Positions 1-12,785 of a stretch of DNA of 64,000 nt are shown here, one piece after another. Where the stretch lies: assembly GCA_001557505.1 (NCBI GenBank), contig LSAX01000003.1:2914001-2978000 (forward strand), written 5' to 3'. The DNA is from Reticulascus tulasneorum (Eukaryota; Ascomycota; Sordariomycetes; Glomerellales; Reticulascaceae). The notes beneath the pieces were generated by a model. That model was not told where the DNA came from, made no database searches, and worked only from the letters and a program-made list of their open reading frames with translations. How positions within the stretch are numbered: the stretch's first letter is position 1; every line of letters begins with the position of its first letter. The translations under genes and the position numbers were made by a program.

Positions 1-2497
1 GGTTGTCAGCTAGCGCAAGATGGGCTTGTCACTACGCAGTGGCTACTGCAGGCAGATCGGTGGACGACGGACAGGGAGCCCGCGCCGCCCCGTCACATTC
101 GAGTGACTCGAGTATTTGCTTGGTGAGTGACTTCTGGCAAAGTGGTTGAAACAGATGGCGAAGGCGCCCGAGAGGAGAGACATTTGCTACCGGCCGGCGA
201 ATTCGAATGCGACGACCAGCGAATGGATGGAGACGGTGCGCGCACGGTGTTAAACGTGGGACTAGCCGTTTTCCTCTTCTGCGATAAGGTGATTGGCAGC
301 CAAGCAAGGTTGCCCAACCCCGGACCAGTCAAAGCATCGGCATGGCTGCATGGGAGATCCTCGTCAACGCCCATGACTGGCAGCGAAATTTGGGCAACGA
401 AAAAGCTTGTTGTTGATGGTGGTGGATGTGCTCGCTGCTTGCTGTGCTGGATGCTGCCGCCCATCACCCCAACCCCCCAGGGCCCACGCTCAAGCCTAAG
501 CCCAAGCGGCCGTGCTGAGCTTGACTGGTGATACTGGTGCCGAGCAGACTACCAGAGAGAGTGGATGCACACTAAATCACCAATCTGTCTGCAGGGCGAT
601 ACTTCGTATGTACCTAGCTAGCCCCGTTGGTCGGGGGATTAGGTCGAGCTCGAGCTACGCCAGGCGAGGCAACGAGGGAAGCTCGTCGTCGATACACGCT
701 TCCGGAGCTCGGTAAGAGCTTTCAATGGGGTCAATTGGCGTCGCCGGAAAGCAATTGGGTAGTTTATGGAGCAAATCAGCCATATCGAGAAGGCGGCGAT
801 GGCGATTGCTGACCGCCAGAAACCCCGTTACTCGGTCGATTTTAGGCTCTGTCGTCATTTGGACGATGCTAGGGAACAAAAATCGCGCAGCGGAACCTAG
901 TTCGCAGGGCAAAATGGGAATATCCCCCTTCTGGGGTTTCTATTATCGGGGGGAGATTGAGCTACAGTGTGAGGGAGGGAAGAGGAAGGAGTGGAGAACA
1001 CAGTGCCAGGGCGGGTTTTCACAGACGGTACGCGGTTATTTTCTGCTTGTTTTTTTCCGCCCCGACGAAATCTACCTTGCGGGATCCCTTTCTTTACGAG
1101 GGCGTGCGAGGGGGAGGGTAAAACAGAAAAGAAAAAGTACAGAGCAATAGCGCTGAACCATTTCTGGCAACTAACAGAAAGAAGAGCGAGGTACCACCGA
1201 AGCTTGGCCACTGGGGCACCGATATGACCAAAAATGAGGATTGATTGGGGTCCTCCTCCACCAGATCCTTGGCCCTGGCTTGGCTCTTTGGCTCCTCTTA
1301 CAGCTTCCATGCCACCCACGACCGGCCGGCCCATCTTGTCACCTCCGTTGGAATAATGACCCATGTGGGGCAATGTGGTTTGTTTACTGGCGAGATTACA
1401 CATTCGGGAAAGTGTCGTTTTTTTTTTCTCTCTCTTCCCTTCTGGCACTGGGGGGTGAACAGTCATCTGCGCACTGTGACCAGGCCATCTGGCTCTTGGG
1501 TATCTTTGGGGGGGTCTGAGTGATGGTACAACACAAGCCGCAAATGCTCCCATCCCGTGCCTCTTATCCCCCAGTCCCGACCACTGACAGGGTTCGAGGT
1601 TGGTGATGTAATGATACGGACTTTGGGAGGGGGAGGGCTTACATAGTACGGGGCGGCAAAAGGCACTCTCTGTGTCATTCTCTCTGGGGGGGGGGGGCGT
1701 GTCTCTCTCTCTCTGCGTACGTCCTAGATAGGTACGGTACTGCACGTGAAAAGTCGCGACACGTAGGACATTATGTCCCGCGTCTGCGTTTCTGTGCTGT
1801 ACTGTAAAGTAGGCGAGGTACGTAGGTGGATAAGAGACTTTTTTCTCGCTCTTTCTTTCCGTGTTCTTTCGTTCCAAATGCGCTGCGGGCAGTCCGCGTT
1901 TTCAGTACGTACTGTACGCACATCCACATCTCTGTCGCTGCACTGTTGGAGAAACATTCCAATCCCCACTGTGGCGCGCCAAGGTACCATTTTGCCTTAC
2001 CCCAGCAAGGATGCAGAGCTACATAAGCTATCGACCTTATTAGTCGGCCCAGATACTGATACTGTGTGCGTGTGTGTGTGTAAGTACCGCGAACCGATCT
2101 GCCCTCTGCTTGTCTTGGCTGTCTTGTGCTAAAGGTTAAGTTATCTCTTGCTATAACGGTACGAGGTGGACGAGAAGAAGACGAGGAGGAATAGCACGGG
2201 ATTACCTAGTCTAGACATGGAGCTGTACCACAAGTACCAATCTCTTCCCATGGGGCGCGCGGGGGTGAGAGAAACGCGTGCAGAGAGAGAGAGAGAGGGC
2301 GAAGGAAAAAAAGGTACCTCTGTACCCGTATCGTACCTTGTCCGGGCTGGGGCCGGTCATAATAAAGTCGCATGCGGTGGATTGGCTTTCCATTTTGGCC
2401 GGATAGCTCGCGCAGCTTTTTTTCCCTCTACACTAATCTTTTATGTACCCATCTTATGTAGGTCCAGCAGTAATTATGTACCTCATCGACCTACCTG

Positions 2498-2528
<31 letters not shown>

Positions 2529-3114
2529 TGCCTACCCTACCTTACCTGCTACCCAGGTACCTACCCTACCCTTACCTCAGTACGTAGTCTCTCGGTAGTC
2601 CTGGCTCGTCTGCTCCTCTCTCGGTCTCGCTCGCTCGCTCGCCCACTTCTTCTCTCTTAAGTAGAGTAGCTTCCACCCAATTCCGACCCAGAGCTTTCCC
2701 TTCTCTTTCTTCCCTTTCCCCCATCACCCACGAAGGCTTCCCATTAAAGTTTGCCCTTCACAATTCGTGGTGTGCTCACTCTCCTCCCACTCTCCACTCC
2801 CCTCTCTTCTGGTTCCTACGCGTCTTTGTCGCTATCTCCTATACAACACAACCTATGTGCTATATTGCTTAGGTCTCCCCTCACCCTAAGAACATAACCT
2901 TTGTCACGTCAATTTCAACATACCTTTTCGGTCGTGTTGTTTACGACGGAGTGCCGCGCCAATCCCGAAATCCAGAGATTGTAGATTCCCGCGAGTCCCT
3001 AGAGCTCTTGCAGACCCCAATTCGCTTCTGATTCGCCCAAGAATCGCCCAACCTATTTTTCTTCGTTTTCCCGTGGCAGCTTGAGCAGAGCTCGTCTGAC
3101 TACCTAACGCCGCT
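1..3114. other. Long intergenic / 5' region of PMA1
   Basis: No gene is supported here. Open frames on both strands (the longest on the minus strand at about 897-1877) have low-complexity, arginine- and proline-rich translations, recognised domains are absent, and the longest frames lack credible ATG starts. The region holds homopolymers (12 G at 1686-1697), GT- and CA-type microsatellites and many TACC/GGTA repeats. From about 2590 to 3100 the plus strand is strongly CT-rich, as is common in promoters and 5' leaders of highly expressed fungal genes, so this part probably carries the PMA1 core promoter and leader. That last point is inferred from composition only. Confidence 0.6.
2502..2528. 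repeat. (AC)n microsatellite
   Basis: A perfect 27-base AC dinucleotide run, followed by CTACC/TTACC-type pyrimidine repeats. It lies about 590 bases upstream of the PMA1 start codon and is likely length-polymorphic. Confidence 0.95.
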
Positions 3115-6100
3115 ATGGCTGAATCCAACTCCGCCGCCGCGCCGGCGCTAAACACCCCGATCGAGTCCCACAAGTTTGATGAGAAGGAGCGACCTGTTGA
3201 GTCTGCCCCTACCACCAAGGCCAAGGTCGAGGAGGAGGAAGAAGATGAGGATATCGATGCTCTCATTGAGGACTTGGAGTCCCAGGATGGCCATCTGGAC
3301 GAGGAAGATGAGGGTACGTCGAGCCACCTAACCCCACTGTAACCCTTCCGAGACGCGTCTGCGCCGAGCCTTGCACCGCTGAGACTCGTCCGGCCGCGTC
3401 TTGGGGGGCTTGTGGAACCTGCGAAGTCGTGTAATGGCCAATGCTGACACCAAGCTTTACAGAGGAGACTCCTATGACCGGCAGAGTCGTTCCCGAAGAC
3501 ATGCTTCAAACCGACACTCGCGTTGGTCTCACCGAACAAGAGGTTACCGCCCGCCGTCGCAAGTATGGTCTCAATCAGATGAAGGAGGAGAAGGAGAACC
3601 TTATCCTGAAGTTCCTCATGTACTTCGTTGGTCCTATCCAGTAAGTCTCAATCGCGAGCTCTGCCGGCTTCAGGGACGGTATTGGGTGCCGGGATGAACG
3701 AGCTTCGGCTCGTTCTCGCGGCCCTGATAGCTCTCCTGCCACGCTCAAACCGTTTCCAATGGCCGTTTCGCTAATCTTCCCTAGGTTCGTCATGGAGGCT
3801 GCCGCCGTCTTGGCTGCCGGTCTTGAGGATTGGATTGATTTCGGTGTCATCTGCGCCCTGCTCCTGCTCAACGCCGGTGTCGGTTTCATCCAGGAATACC
3901 AAGCTGGTTCCATCGTCGACGAGCTGAAGAAGACATTGGCCCTGAAGGCCGTTGTTCTTCGTGACGGTACCCTCAAGGAAATCGAGGCTCCTGAAGTCGT
4001 TCCCGGTGATATCCTCCAGGTCGAAGAAGGAACCATCATTCCTGCCGATGGCCGCATCGTCACCGACGACGCTTTCCTCCAGGTCGATCAATCTGCCATC
4101 ACCGGTGAGTCTCTCGCTGTCGACAAGCACCGAGGCGACTCCTGCTACGCGTCCTCCGCAATCAAGCGTGGTGAGGCTTTTATCGTCGTCAGCGCCACCG
4201 GAGACAACACCTTCGTCGGAAGAGCCGCTGCTTTGGTCAACCAAGCTTCCGCTGGTTCCGGTCATTTCACTGAGGTTCTCAACGGTATCGGAACAATTTT
4301 GCTCGTCCTCGTCGTGTTCACCCTCCTCATCGTCTGGGTCTCTTCGTTCTACCGATCCAACCCAATCGTCGACATTCTGCGATTCACTCTCGCCATCACT
4401 ATCATCGGTGTCCCAGTCGGTCTCCCCGCTGTCGTGACCACCACCATGGCAGTCGGCGCCGCCTACCTCGCCAAGAAGAAGGCCATCGTCCAGAAGCTGT
4501 CCGCCATTGAGTCATTGGCCGGTGTCGAAATTCTGTGCTCTGACAAGACCGGAACTCTCACCAAGAACAAGCTGTCGCTTGCCGAGCCCTACACTGTTGC
4601 TGGCGTCGAACCCGAAGATCTCATGCTTACTGCCTGCCTGGCCGCTTCCCGCAAGAAGAAGGGTATGGATGCCATCGACAAGGCTTTCCTGAAGGCGCTT
4701 CGATTCTATCCCCGCGCCAAGGGTGTTTTGTCCAAGTACAAGGTCATTGACTTCTTCCCATTCGATCCCGTCTCCAAGAAGGTTGTTGCCGTCGTCGAAT
4801 CTCCCCAAGGTGAACGCATTACCTGCGTCAAGGGTGCCCCACTTTTCGTCCTGAAGACTGTCGAGGAGGACCACCCCATCTCTGAAGAAGGTAAGCAATA
4901 CTTAACAGTCCAAGATTCCGCTGTGATCCAAACGGTTGCTAATTCCAAATGTTACAGTTGACCAAGCCTACAAGAACAAAGTCGCTGAATTGTGAGTAAA
5001 CCATCGCACCCAAGCGGCTCTTGAAACAGTTGCTCCTTGCCACGGGCCACCCACTACGCAGCACCCTCTGTGTGGCCCGTGCGCACTTACACCTCACTAC
5101 CGTTCATCTCATGAGATATTGTTGAATTGCGATCACTGACTTTGATGTTTTAGCGCTACCCGAGGTTTCCGATCTCTTGGTGTTGCTCGCAAGCGAGGTG
5201 AAGGCTCATGGGAAATTCTTGGAATCATGCCTTGCAGCGATCCTCCGTACGTTTACTCAAAACAATCACTCATCAGTTGTCCTGTGCTAATATCTATTTT
5301 AGTCGCCACGATACCGCACGAACGATCAACGAAGCCAAGGGTCTGGGTCTCTCCATCAAGATGCTTACTGGTGATGCCGTCGGCATTGCCCGAGAGACAT
5401 CGCGACAACTTGGTCTCGGTACCAACGTCTACAACGCTGAGCGACTCGGTCTTGGTGGCGGTGGTGATATGCCCGGCTCAGAGGTTTACGATTTCGTTGA
5501 GGCTGCCGATGGTTTCGCCGAGGTCTTCCCCCAGCACAAGTACAATGTCGTCGAGATTCTCCAACAGCGTGGCTACCTCGTGGCCATGACTGGTGATGGT
5601 GTCAATGACGCGCCCAGCTTGAAGAAGGCTGATACTGGTATTGCCGTCGAGGGTGCATCCGATGCTGCCCGATCCGCCGCCGATATTGTTTTCCTCGCTC
5701 CCGGACTTGGCGCCATCATCGACGCCTTGAAGACCTCCCGACAAATTTTCCACCGCATGTACGCCTACGTCGTCTACCGTATTGCCCTGTCCATCCATCT
5801 TGAGATCTTCTTGGGACTCTGGATTGCAATCCTTAACCGTTCGCTCAACATCGAACTTGTCGTCTTCATCGCTATCTTCGCCGATATCGCCACCCTCGCA
5901 ATCGCCTACGACAACGCTCCCTTCTCCAAGACTCGTATGTATACCCTCGTGTGTTGAATATCTGGAAATGTGACAATTGCTGACTCGGGATGGTAAACAG
6001 CTGTCAAGTGGAACCTACCCAAGCTCTGGGGAATGTCCGTTCTCCTCGGTATTGTCCTCGCCGTCGGAACCTGGATCACCGTTACCACCATGTACGCACA

Positions 6101-6583
6101 CGGACCCAATGGCGGTATTGTGCAGAACAAGGGAAATGGTACGTACCTTGGGTTATGATGTCTCGCTCTTACACATACTGACTTTGTTATCTAGTCGATG
6201 AGGTTCTCTTCTTGGAGATCTCCCTGACCGAGAACTGGCTCATTTTCGTCACCCGTGCCAACGGTCCTTTCTGGTCCTCCATCCCATCGTGGCAGCTCAG
6301 CGGTGCCATTCTCGTTGTCGACATTCTCGCCACCTGCTTCTGTATCTGGGGTTTCTTCCTCGGCGGCGACCAGACCAACATTGTGGCCGTTGTCCGTATC
6401 TGGATCTTCTCCTTCGGTGTCTTCTGCGTCTGCGCCGGTGTGTACTATATGCTCCAGGACAGCGCGGGCTTCGACAACCTCATGCACGGCAAGTCCCCCA
6501 AGGGCAGCCAGAAGCAACGATCTCTGGAAGATTTCGTCGTCTCCCTCCAGCGTGTCTCCACCCAACACGAGAAGTCGCAGTAA
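3115..6583 (+). CDS. pma1: Plasma membrane P-type H+-ATPase (Pma1)
   Basis: ATP-driven proton pump of the plasma membrane that builds the gradient used by nutrient symporters. Eight exons: 3115-3313, 3463-3640, 3785-4890, 4958-4991, 5154-5246, 5303-5934, 6001-6138, 6195-6583, giving 922 aa, the usual length. Visible features in order: an acidic N-terminal tail rich in Glu/Asp, the TGES actuator loop (exon 3), the phosphorylation motif CSDKTGTLT with the aspartate near residue 379, the KGAP nucleotide-binding segment, the hinge motif [17 protein letters not shown], then several C-terminal membrane segments and a cytosolic tail ending in HEKSQ. The tail contains an RSLEDF segment, the kind of region that autoinhibits and is phosphorylated in yeast Pma1. 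The start ATG follows a CT-rich leader and matches the family N-terminus. The 34-base exon 4 is small, but its junctions restore the conserved frame. Confidence 0.98.
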
Positions 6584-6969
6584 ATATACATGTCGGGTTT
6601 ACCCCCGTGTGACGAGCATGATGGGATGATTTGAGCTTTGGAGATGGTCACGAATTCACTTCTTTTTTTCTTTGTTCAAATTGTGTGATGTGTTTACCTC
6701 ATCAGGTAATTATTGAGAGTGGGTGAGGAAGAGGGAGAGAGAGAGAGTGGGATAGTCCATACCCTACAGGAAGAGGTGTCGTTAGACAAAACCTAATACA
6801 AAAATATCAAAATCACACGCGGTGCCATGATTGAGTGCGGTGAAATATCTGATGACAAGCTAGACTATGGATACGCGGTGGATCTTCGCGCATGTGCTCA
6901 CTTAACCTGTAGAGCCGCCCTTTGCTCGCCTGCCCCGATTATCTGAAGTATATGAAATGGGGGGTGCTG
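6584..6969. other. Intergenic, PMA1 3' end and ABM gene 3' end
   Basis: Convergent 3' space between pma1 (plus strand) and the ABM-domain gene (minus strand). It is AT-richer than the flanking genes and has a short GA repeat near 6730-6750. I see no gene or RNA. Confidence 0.7.
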
Positions 6970-7399
6970 CTACTGTGGTACCACGACATCCTTGCTTGTA
7001 TCTAGTTCTTCGAATCTTCTGAGATCCATGGGCCGATCAAGCAACGGCTTGACGTAAGGGTCAAATGTCTTCCAGTAGGGATTCTCCAAGTGGTACTTCT
7101 GACTCTGTTTGGTTGCTGTTAGTAGTTGGGGAATGGATTTCGCAACTGTCATGGAAGAAGTCATAGAGTTCTGTGTATGGAGAGGAGAGGGCCGGGCCAA
7201 GTCGACTTACACCCTCGTTCTCATAGCGCTCGACGATGGTGAAGGACCGTGGATCGTTGACGTCCTGCATGACGAACCAATGGATGGTTTCCTTGTCGTT
7301 GCTGTAGACGCGGGAGGCTTCGGTGAGCTTCGCCTTGATCTTCTCGACGGAGCCGGGGGCGTCGTTGGCGTGCAGATGGACGGTGATTGTGTAGACCAT
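6970..7399 (-). CDS. Small ABM-domain (dimeric alpha/beta barrel) protein
   Basis: Two exons on the minus strand, 7399-7211 and 7104-6970, give a 107-aa protein. The N-terminal half resembles the antibiotic-biosynthesis-monooxygenase (ABM) fold: a first beta strand YTITVHLH, a helix with regularly spaced Lys/Glu, and strands around HWFVMQDV and FTIVERYENEG. The donor GTAAGT and the acceptor CAG leave the frame intact and place SQKYH straight after the ERYENEG strand, which fits the family (residues often follow as a histidine-containing helix). ABM proteins range from quinone-forming monooxygenases to heme degraders and non-catalytic dimers, so substrate and activity cannot be assigned. No secretion or targeting signal is visible. 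The neighbours do not suggest a pathway. Confidence 0.85.
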
Positions 7400-8726
7400 T
7401 GTCGAGTGCTGACCTGGTTGATGAGCGGGATGAATGGCGGTTGGTGGGGGAGATTGGGGGGGGTGCTCGATGGAGAGAGCTTGCCGGGTGTAGATGTCAA
7501 TGGGCGAATGCTGGCAAAGTCCTGGGCACGACTACTACCTAGGTAGGACTTGCTACTGTACTACGAAGTATGTTGTGATGAGGCAAGGCGGGAGGACGTG
7601 TTGTTGGGCATTTGGCCCTTGGTTTCGATCCGATTTGTTAGTAGAGCCAATTGAGTGAGGTACGGACTCGGTAATGTGGGGTTTGGATGAGGGGATTAAA
7701 CTGAGTTCTGATCAGCGTCAAGCTTTGCTAGCAGCCCGTGTGCTATGTGATGGGTTCGGCAATAACTTCCTAGTAGATGAAACTACTTGGCATGCTCTGT
7801 GTACGCCATGAGCATCCAGGTACCGGACTCATACCGTCCACCATCATGGTGCTTCCTCACTTGGAGCTAAGTAACCTCGCAAAGAAAGTCGGGAGCTATC
7901 ATCTACCAACCACACCTGCTCTTGTCGTAGCCGCTATTGATTTGAGATGCCTCTAGTCCCAGCACTACTAGGTAATCAGAGCAACTGGTAATTGTAAGCA
8001 ACACGGAGAGAGAGAGAGCTTTCGAGGTTCAATTTCCCCCGTCGACCAAACACGAGCTGCAAAAGGTGGTGAGAGAGAGCTTCCGGAGCTTCTGACGCTA
8101 TCAAAGTGGCGCTTTGCACTACGACCCCACCAGCCCGCACTACTGCATCTGTTATGTCTCTAGACAAGGATCGGGGAGCTCTGCTGCCACCTACTGGCCT
8201 ACTATGTGAAGGCTGATCCAAGGCTCCGAATGGCTTTAGAGCGACAATTCCAGCGGAACGATGGGACGGCAGGATCAGCCCAAGCTCTATCAATTACGTA
8301 GCAGCTTTGCAATGTAGACTTTGGTCACATCTAGCTAGCCAGCGGGACGGAAAGGTGGTGGTGAATGGTAGTAATTAATAGTGGTGAGATGGTGGGACCC
8401 CGCACACCGTCGCACCCCCCCACACAGGTCGAATCGAATTGGCCTCACATCTGCACATATCAACGCCACTTACGCTTCTTTCCCTCCTCTCACGGTTCGA
8501 CACCCACGTGTGTGCGCGCCTGCATGTGAGTTGTGACTTCGACCCCGAAGTAAGTACATCTGTACAGTGCAACCAGATCCATAAACTGTGGCAGACTTTT
8601 GTGCCCCACATTTGCTTGGCAGACCTTTTGCGCCAGGACGGGGCTCCGTTTTGATCTTTATTCCGCGGCATCGGAGCCGAATGCAAGGCACTGAAACGAA
8701 AAGGAGGTTCGGGGATTTTGGCCAAG
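7400..8726. other. Divergent intergenic region
   Basis: Shared upstream region of the ABM gene (minus) and the WD40 gene (plus). It contains a perfect 12-base palindrome CTACCTAGGTAG at 7535-7546. Other open frames here lack recognisable domains. I see no RNA gene. Confidence 0.6.
7535..7546. repeat. 12-bp palindrome CTACCTAGGTAG (copy 1)
   Basis: A perfect inverted repeat about 140 bases upstream of the ABM gene start. The identical 12-mer occurs again at 47359-47370 in the siderophore locus promoter region. Function unknown. Confidence 0.8.
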
Positions 8727-10407
8727 ATGAATCGCCCAATACCTGGCTATTACTATGGTATGTCTCATTCCCCGTCGCATGGCATTCCCGGTGGCGGTGG
8801 ACAGACTAGAGGACCAGAGATCCCAGCTAACCCCATGACTAGACGAAGAGAAGAAGAAGTACTTCAAGATAGAGAAGAGCAACACCGCACCCGCCCAAGC
8901 GGCATGGTCTGCAGAAAATGTCAAGCGACGGAAAATCCAGTCTCGCGAGGAGAAGGAGGTCCGCCGCCGCCAGGAGCTGACCAAGGCTCACATCAAGCGC
9001 TCCCGGGTCCTCCGCGAGCCCCTGATGGGCGGCTTTCTCAACCGCTCTCTGGGAATCTCACCCAACGAGACGGCCGATGTGCCGGCCGCCGCCTGGACGG
9101 CAGGCTTGGTCGACAAGGGCAAGATTCCTTTCGTGCCCAGCTTCGCGAGGCAGAGGTTCCCCAACATGCCGTGCTTTTATGTGGGCGGGGATGACGAGAA
9201 GACTGGTTTAGGGGTTGCCTATGCGAGTGAGTTTACACTTCCGCCTTTCTGGGTGCAGAATAGGGGGTTGGCGCTGACTTTGGGCAGCCTTGGATGAAGA
9301 GTCTCTGATAGGCTCTTACATACCTACGGATGAGAACGACAGGTATGGTTCGGGCCAAGTATCGTAATTTGGCTAATGCTGACGACGGCAAGGATACACT
9401 TCATCACCAACAGCCATGGCCGCCCTGAACGAAGGCTATCTCACCGCCATGAGATGATACGCTGTCCGCAAATGTCGTCTATAAAATACCATCCACCGTC
9501 GCACCGCGTCCTCCTCACATCCCGAGAGCCCGACAGCACGTGTGGCGTCTACTTTTTCTCCCCGCCGCAGAGTACCCCTGAGGACGAGCGGCCCCTTTGG
9601 CTTATTGGCGAGAGTTTGTTATCCCGCTGCGAACCGACCCCCTCATTTTGTTGACTAACTCTGATAGCCGATCACTACCAGCGCGTCTCCATCAGGAACA
9701 ACTTTCGGTATGAGTGGATCGTCAACCAGTCCACCCCTGCACCGGCTTCGTCGGACCTCATATGTACGATCGGCACCAACTCTGGGATTTTGCAGCTCCA
9801 GGGAGATGAGAGCATTGATTGGGTTACGCCCAAGGATACGCAATGGGACGGGCCAACCCCAACGGACATCTTCGACCAGGACTTCCTCGTAAACGACCGC
9901 AACATTCTCTTCGCCGGCGGCAGACAGGGTCACCTATGGATGATCGACCTGCGGACGCCGCTCTCATCCTGGGAGTGGATCCAACACAAAAGCACCATCG
10001 GGCACCTCAGGTCCGTCAACCGCCACCAGGTCCTAGCGTCGGGCCCCGAGCACAGCATGTGCATCTACGACATCCGCTATCGACGGAAGCTGCCCAACGG
10101 CGTCGAGCCCGTCCTGACGTTTCCCGAGTACCGGAATCTGGCGCACATCCATATCGGATGGGACGTGGACACCACGCGCGGTGTCGTCGCCGCCGCCCAT
10201 GATGACGGCAAGGTGGCGTTGTACTCGCTTCGCTCCGGCAAGAGGCTTCGCGCGCCGGCCGTGGATAAGATATCGACGCGCAATCCGGTGAAGAGTCTGA
10301 TGTTCCAAACCATGCCTAGGAATCGCCACCCGAGCCTGTTTGTCGGCATAGGTCCGACATTGGAGAAGTATTCGTTCGGAACTTTGGAGGAGGCTGACGA
10401 GTGCTGA
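8727..10407 (+). CDS. DCAF4-like WD40-repeat protein
   Basis: Five exons, 8727-8757, 8843-9226, 9288-9342, 9393-9613 and 9668-10407, give 476 aa. The N-terminus reads RPIPGYYYDEEKKKYFKIEK across the first junction. This matches the 'PGFYYDxEKKKYFKI' signature of DCAF4/WDR21 proteins, which are substrate receptors for CUL4-DDB1 ubiquitin ligases in animals. A basic coiled stretch follows (residues about 30-70), and the second half has beta-propeller blades, for example CTIGTNSGILQLQ, NILFAGGRQGHLWMIDLR and VLASGPEHSMCIYDIRYR. The exon 1 end (TAT G|GTATGT) and exon 2 start are supported by the conserved YYYDEEKKK join. The exon 4 donor A|GTTTGT is weak; it was chosen because it alone keeps the frame into ADHYQRVSIRN. 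The fungal role is inferred, not shown. Confidence 0.88.
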
Positions 10408-10862
10408 GGTTTGAGATGGGCGGACCTTTAGAGGAACGCTCCTATTAGAAACCCCCTTATTCTCAGAATATTGGGAGGCATTTTTGCATGGAACCCCCAT
10501 AATCGGGACTGTTCATCGGCGCTGGGGATGAAAGCTGTATAGACTGTATTTTTGAATGAAGACACTACACGAATCAGACCTGATATTCTGGTATTCTGCT
10601 GTTCCGAGGCACTGTGATATTGAGCCTCGTCCCTTTTATAGTTTCCCCCTTCCGTGACCCCGTCTTGGTTCCAATGATACCGATCCATGCCGTGCCATTT
10701 TGAAGGCTTTTTCCCTTTTGGGATAGCCCAACCCATACAGACCCAATTACAACGCCGAATGCAATCCCCCCAGACCTCAGGAGCTGCACAATCCGGACCA
10801 AAACCCAAATTACACCAAGAAAAAAAACGAAACCATCATGTAGCCTAAAAATTACCGAACCA
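10408..10862. other. Convergent intergenic region
   Basis: Space between the 3' ends of the WD40 gene (plus) and the bZIP gene (minus). Presumed 3' untranslated regions; no gene is visible. Confidence 0.65.
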
Positions 10863-12785
10863 TTATTGCCGCCGTTCCTTGACGGCGTCGGGTTTGTGAT
10901 TATAAGTGTTCTTCAGCCCGGGGAAGGTCTTGGCGAACGCATCCCCCAGCGTCCAGTTCTCGATCCTGCGCAGATGGCGCTCGAAGACGGGGTTGATCAT
11001 CACCTCCTCCGAGTCGGGCGCCTGGAGCAGAGTGTCGGTGTCCTCGTACGGCCAGTTCAGACACAGGGTGTTGGTGAAGGGCACGAAGAAGTTGTCGAAC
11101 AAGTACTCGGCCGCGTTGTACTCCCGGACGAGCTTGTCGCGCATGCGCGGGAAGGGCACGCTGTCGATCCAAGCCGGGTGGGCGATGAAGAGCTGGGAGG
11201 GCTGGGGGGCCGCCCACTCGGGCAGGCGGTCGTAGTTCTCCTGCGTGGGGGAGATTTGCCAGCGCATCATGAGGAACATGATGTACAGCACCGCGACGCG
11301 CTCAGGGAGGGCGGACAGGTCCGGAAAGGTGGAGAGGATGTCGGTGAAGACTTTGGAGAGCGGGTGCGAATAGACGCTGTTGGCGGGGTTGAGGAGGGAG
11401 GAGACGGAGGGGTAGCGCGGCCCGATAATCTCTTGGGGAGAGTGGCCTTCTGCTGCGCGTTGGCGGCGCTCGTGGAGGAAGTCGAGGAGGAGGAAGTCCA
11501 GGGGACAGGTCGGCGGGCTGTTCTTGATGGGAGCTGACGGGCCGACTAGGGAGTCTTGCGGGGTGACCTGGTCGGACTCGACGTGGTATTCGAGCCGCTG
11601 CTGGCCTGTAGAGTTGGCGCCGCCCGCTGCCGCGTTGCGCGCAGCGTGGACGCCTGTCCAGTCGTGCTTCATCGGCACGTGCTGGAACTGGGGCGTGTCC
11701 TGGGCTCCGTTGACGCCGTTCTGGATCTTGATGATCCGCTGGGTCGGGGTGAGAAGGAAGTCCAGCCCCAGCCGCTCGGGTCCGAGGTCCAGGGAATGGC
11801 GGAGCTCGTGCCGTTGCTGGTTAAGCTGCTTCTGGGCGTAGAGCTGGTTCTGCGGAGAGTGTTCCGATTGCCCGTACTGAGGGTCCAGCGAGGAGGGGGA
11901 TGCGATGCTGGTTGGCGTCGACGCATTGTTGACCGGGACGGTTGTGGTGGATTGGGTTTGGAGGTAGCTTGCACCTGGTGATGCGTAGCTTTGTTCCGGT
12001 GCTGATGTGCTGATTAGCTACATGTGAGAGCGTTCCGGCAGGAAAGTGCTACTCACCTTGACCAGTTGGAGAGTTGACAATGGGTTGGATCAGGGATACG
12101 ATAGAGGCCAGCCGCCGCTTGATGTCCGCGTTCTCAGCCTCCACGGCCTCCTTGGCCCGCAGCACGCTCTGCAGCTCCTGGTACGGCTGCTGGGAGGTCA
12201 GCTCGCGGATGCGGCGCTCCAGGTTCTCGATCTGGTTCTTGGTCCGCTCGCGGATGGCTCGTTGTGCTTCGCGATCTGTTCATGCCGGAATGAGATCGGC
12301 CCAGCGGTCAGCCATATGGTCCAATTGGGTGGCAGAGAAGGGGGTTGGGTGGGTTATCCCTTATACGATTGGAGCAAGGATGGACATGGCGTGTGTGTGG
12401 TATGATAGGTAGGTAGTGGTAGGGAATCGGCAAAAGGAAGAGAGAATTGGCAAAAATGGATTGGCAACTCACCATTCGCACGCTTCTTAGCCAGCTGCTC
12501 GGGGGTTAAATTGGCCACACCGCGCGACCCGGGTCCTGTACGCCGTTTCTTCGCGGCGTCGGCCTGGTCGTGCAGCGGCGGCTGCTGGCTACCGCTCCCC
12601 TCCCGTGCGGCATGATCATCGATATCCGGGGGCGCACTCCGCTTGTGCCCGGTCCGTCCTCGTCCCTGCTCGCCTCCTCCTCCAGCAGCGGCGTCTCCTG
12701 CGAGATCTCCACCAGCGGCGTTGTTCACGGACGAGTCGACGGAGCCGTCGGGGCTGGATTGGCTCGCGACATCGGACTGCGCCAT
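10863..12785 (-). CDS. bZIP transcription factor with DUF3425 domain
   Basis: Three exons on the minus strand, 12785-12473, 12275-12057 and 12001-10863, give 556 aa. Residues 1-95 are low complexity, with a basic patch GHKRSAPP and KKRRTGPGSRG. The basic region RANDREAQRAIRERTK spans the first intron, is followed by the leucine-zipper segment (IENLERRIRELTSQ...), then a Gln/Ser/Thr-rich linker. The C-terminal half (about 330-556) holds the DUF3425 domain with the segments CPLDFLLLDFLHERR, YPSVSSLLNP, ERVAVLYIMFLMMRW and the terminal WTLGDAFAKTFPGLKN. This architecture belongs to fungal bZIP regulators; the targets cannot be read from the sequence. No ATG lies further upstream in frame before 12785, so this start was taken; an extra 5' exon cannot be excluded. 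Confidence 0.93.

Noticed and set aside
897..1877. Long minus-strand open frame (about 326 residues) upstream of PMA1
   Set aside because: Low-complexity Arg/Pro/Ser composition, overlaps homopolymers, no recognisable domain, and sits in a promoter-like region.
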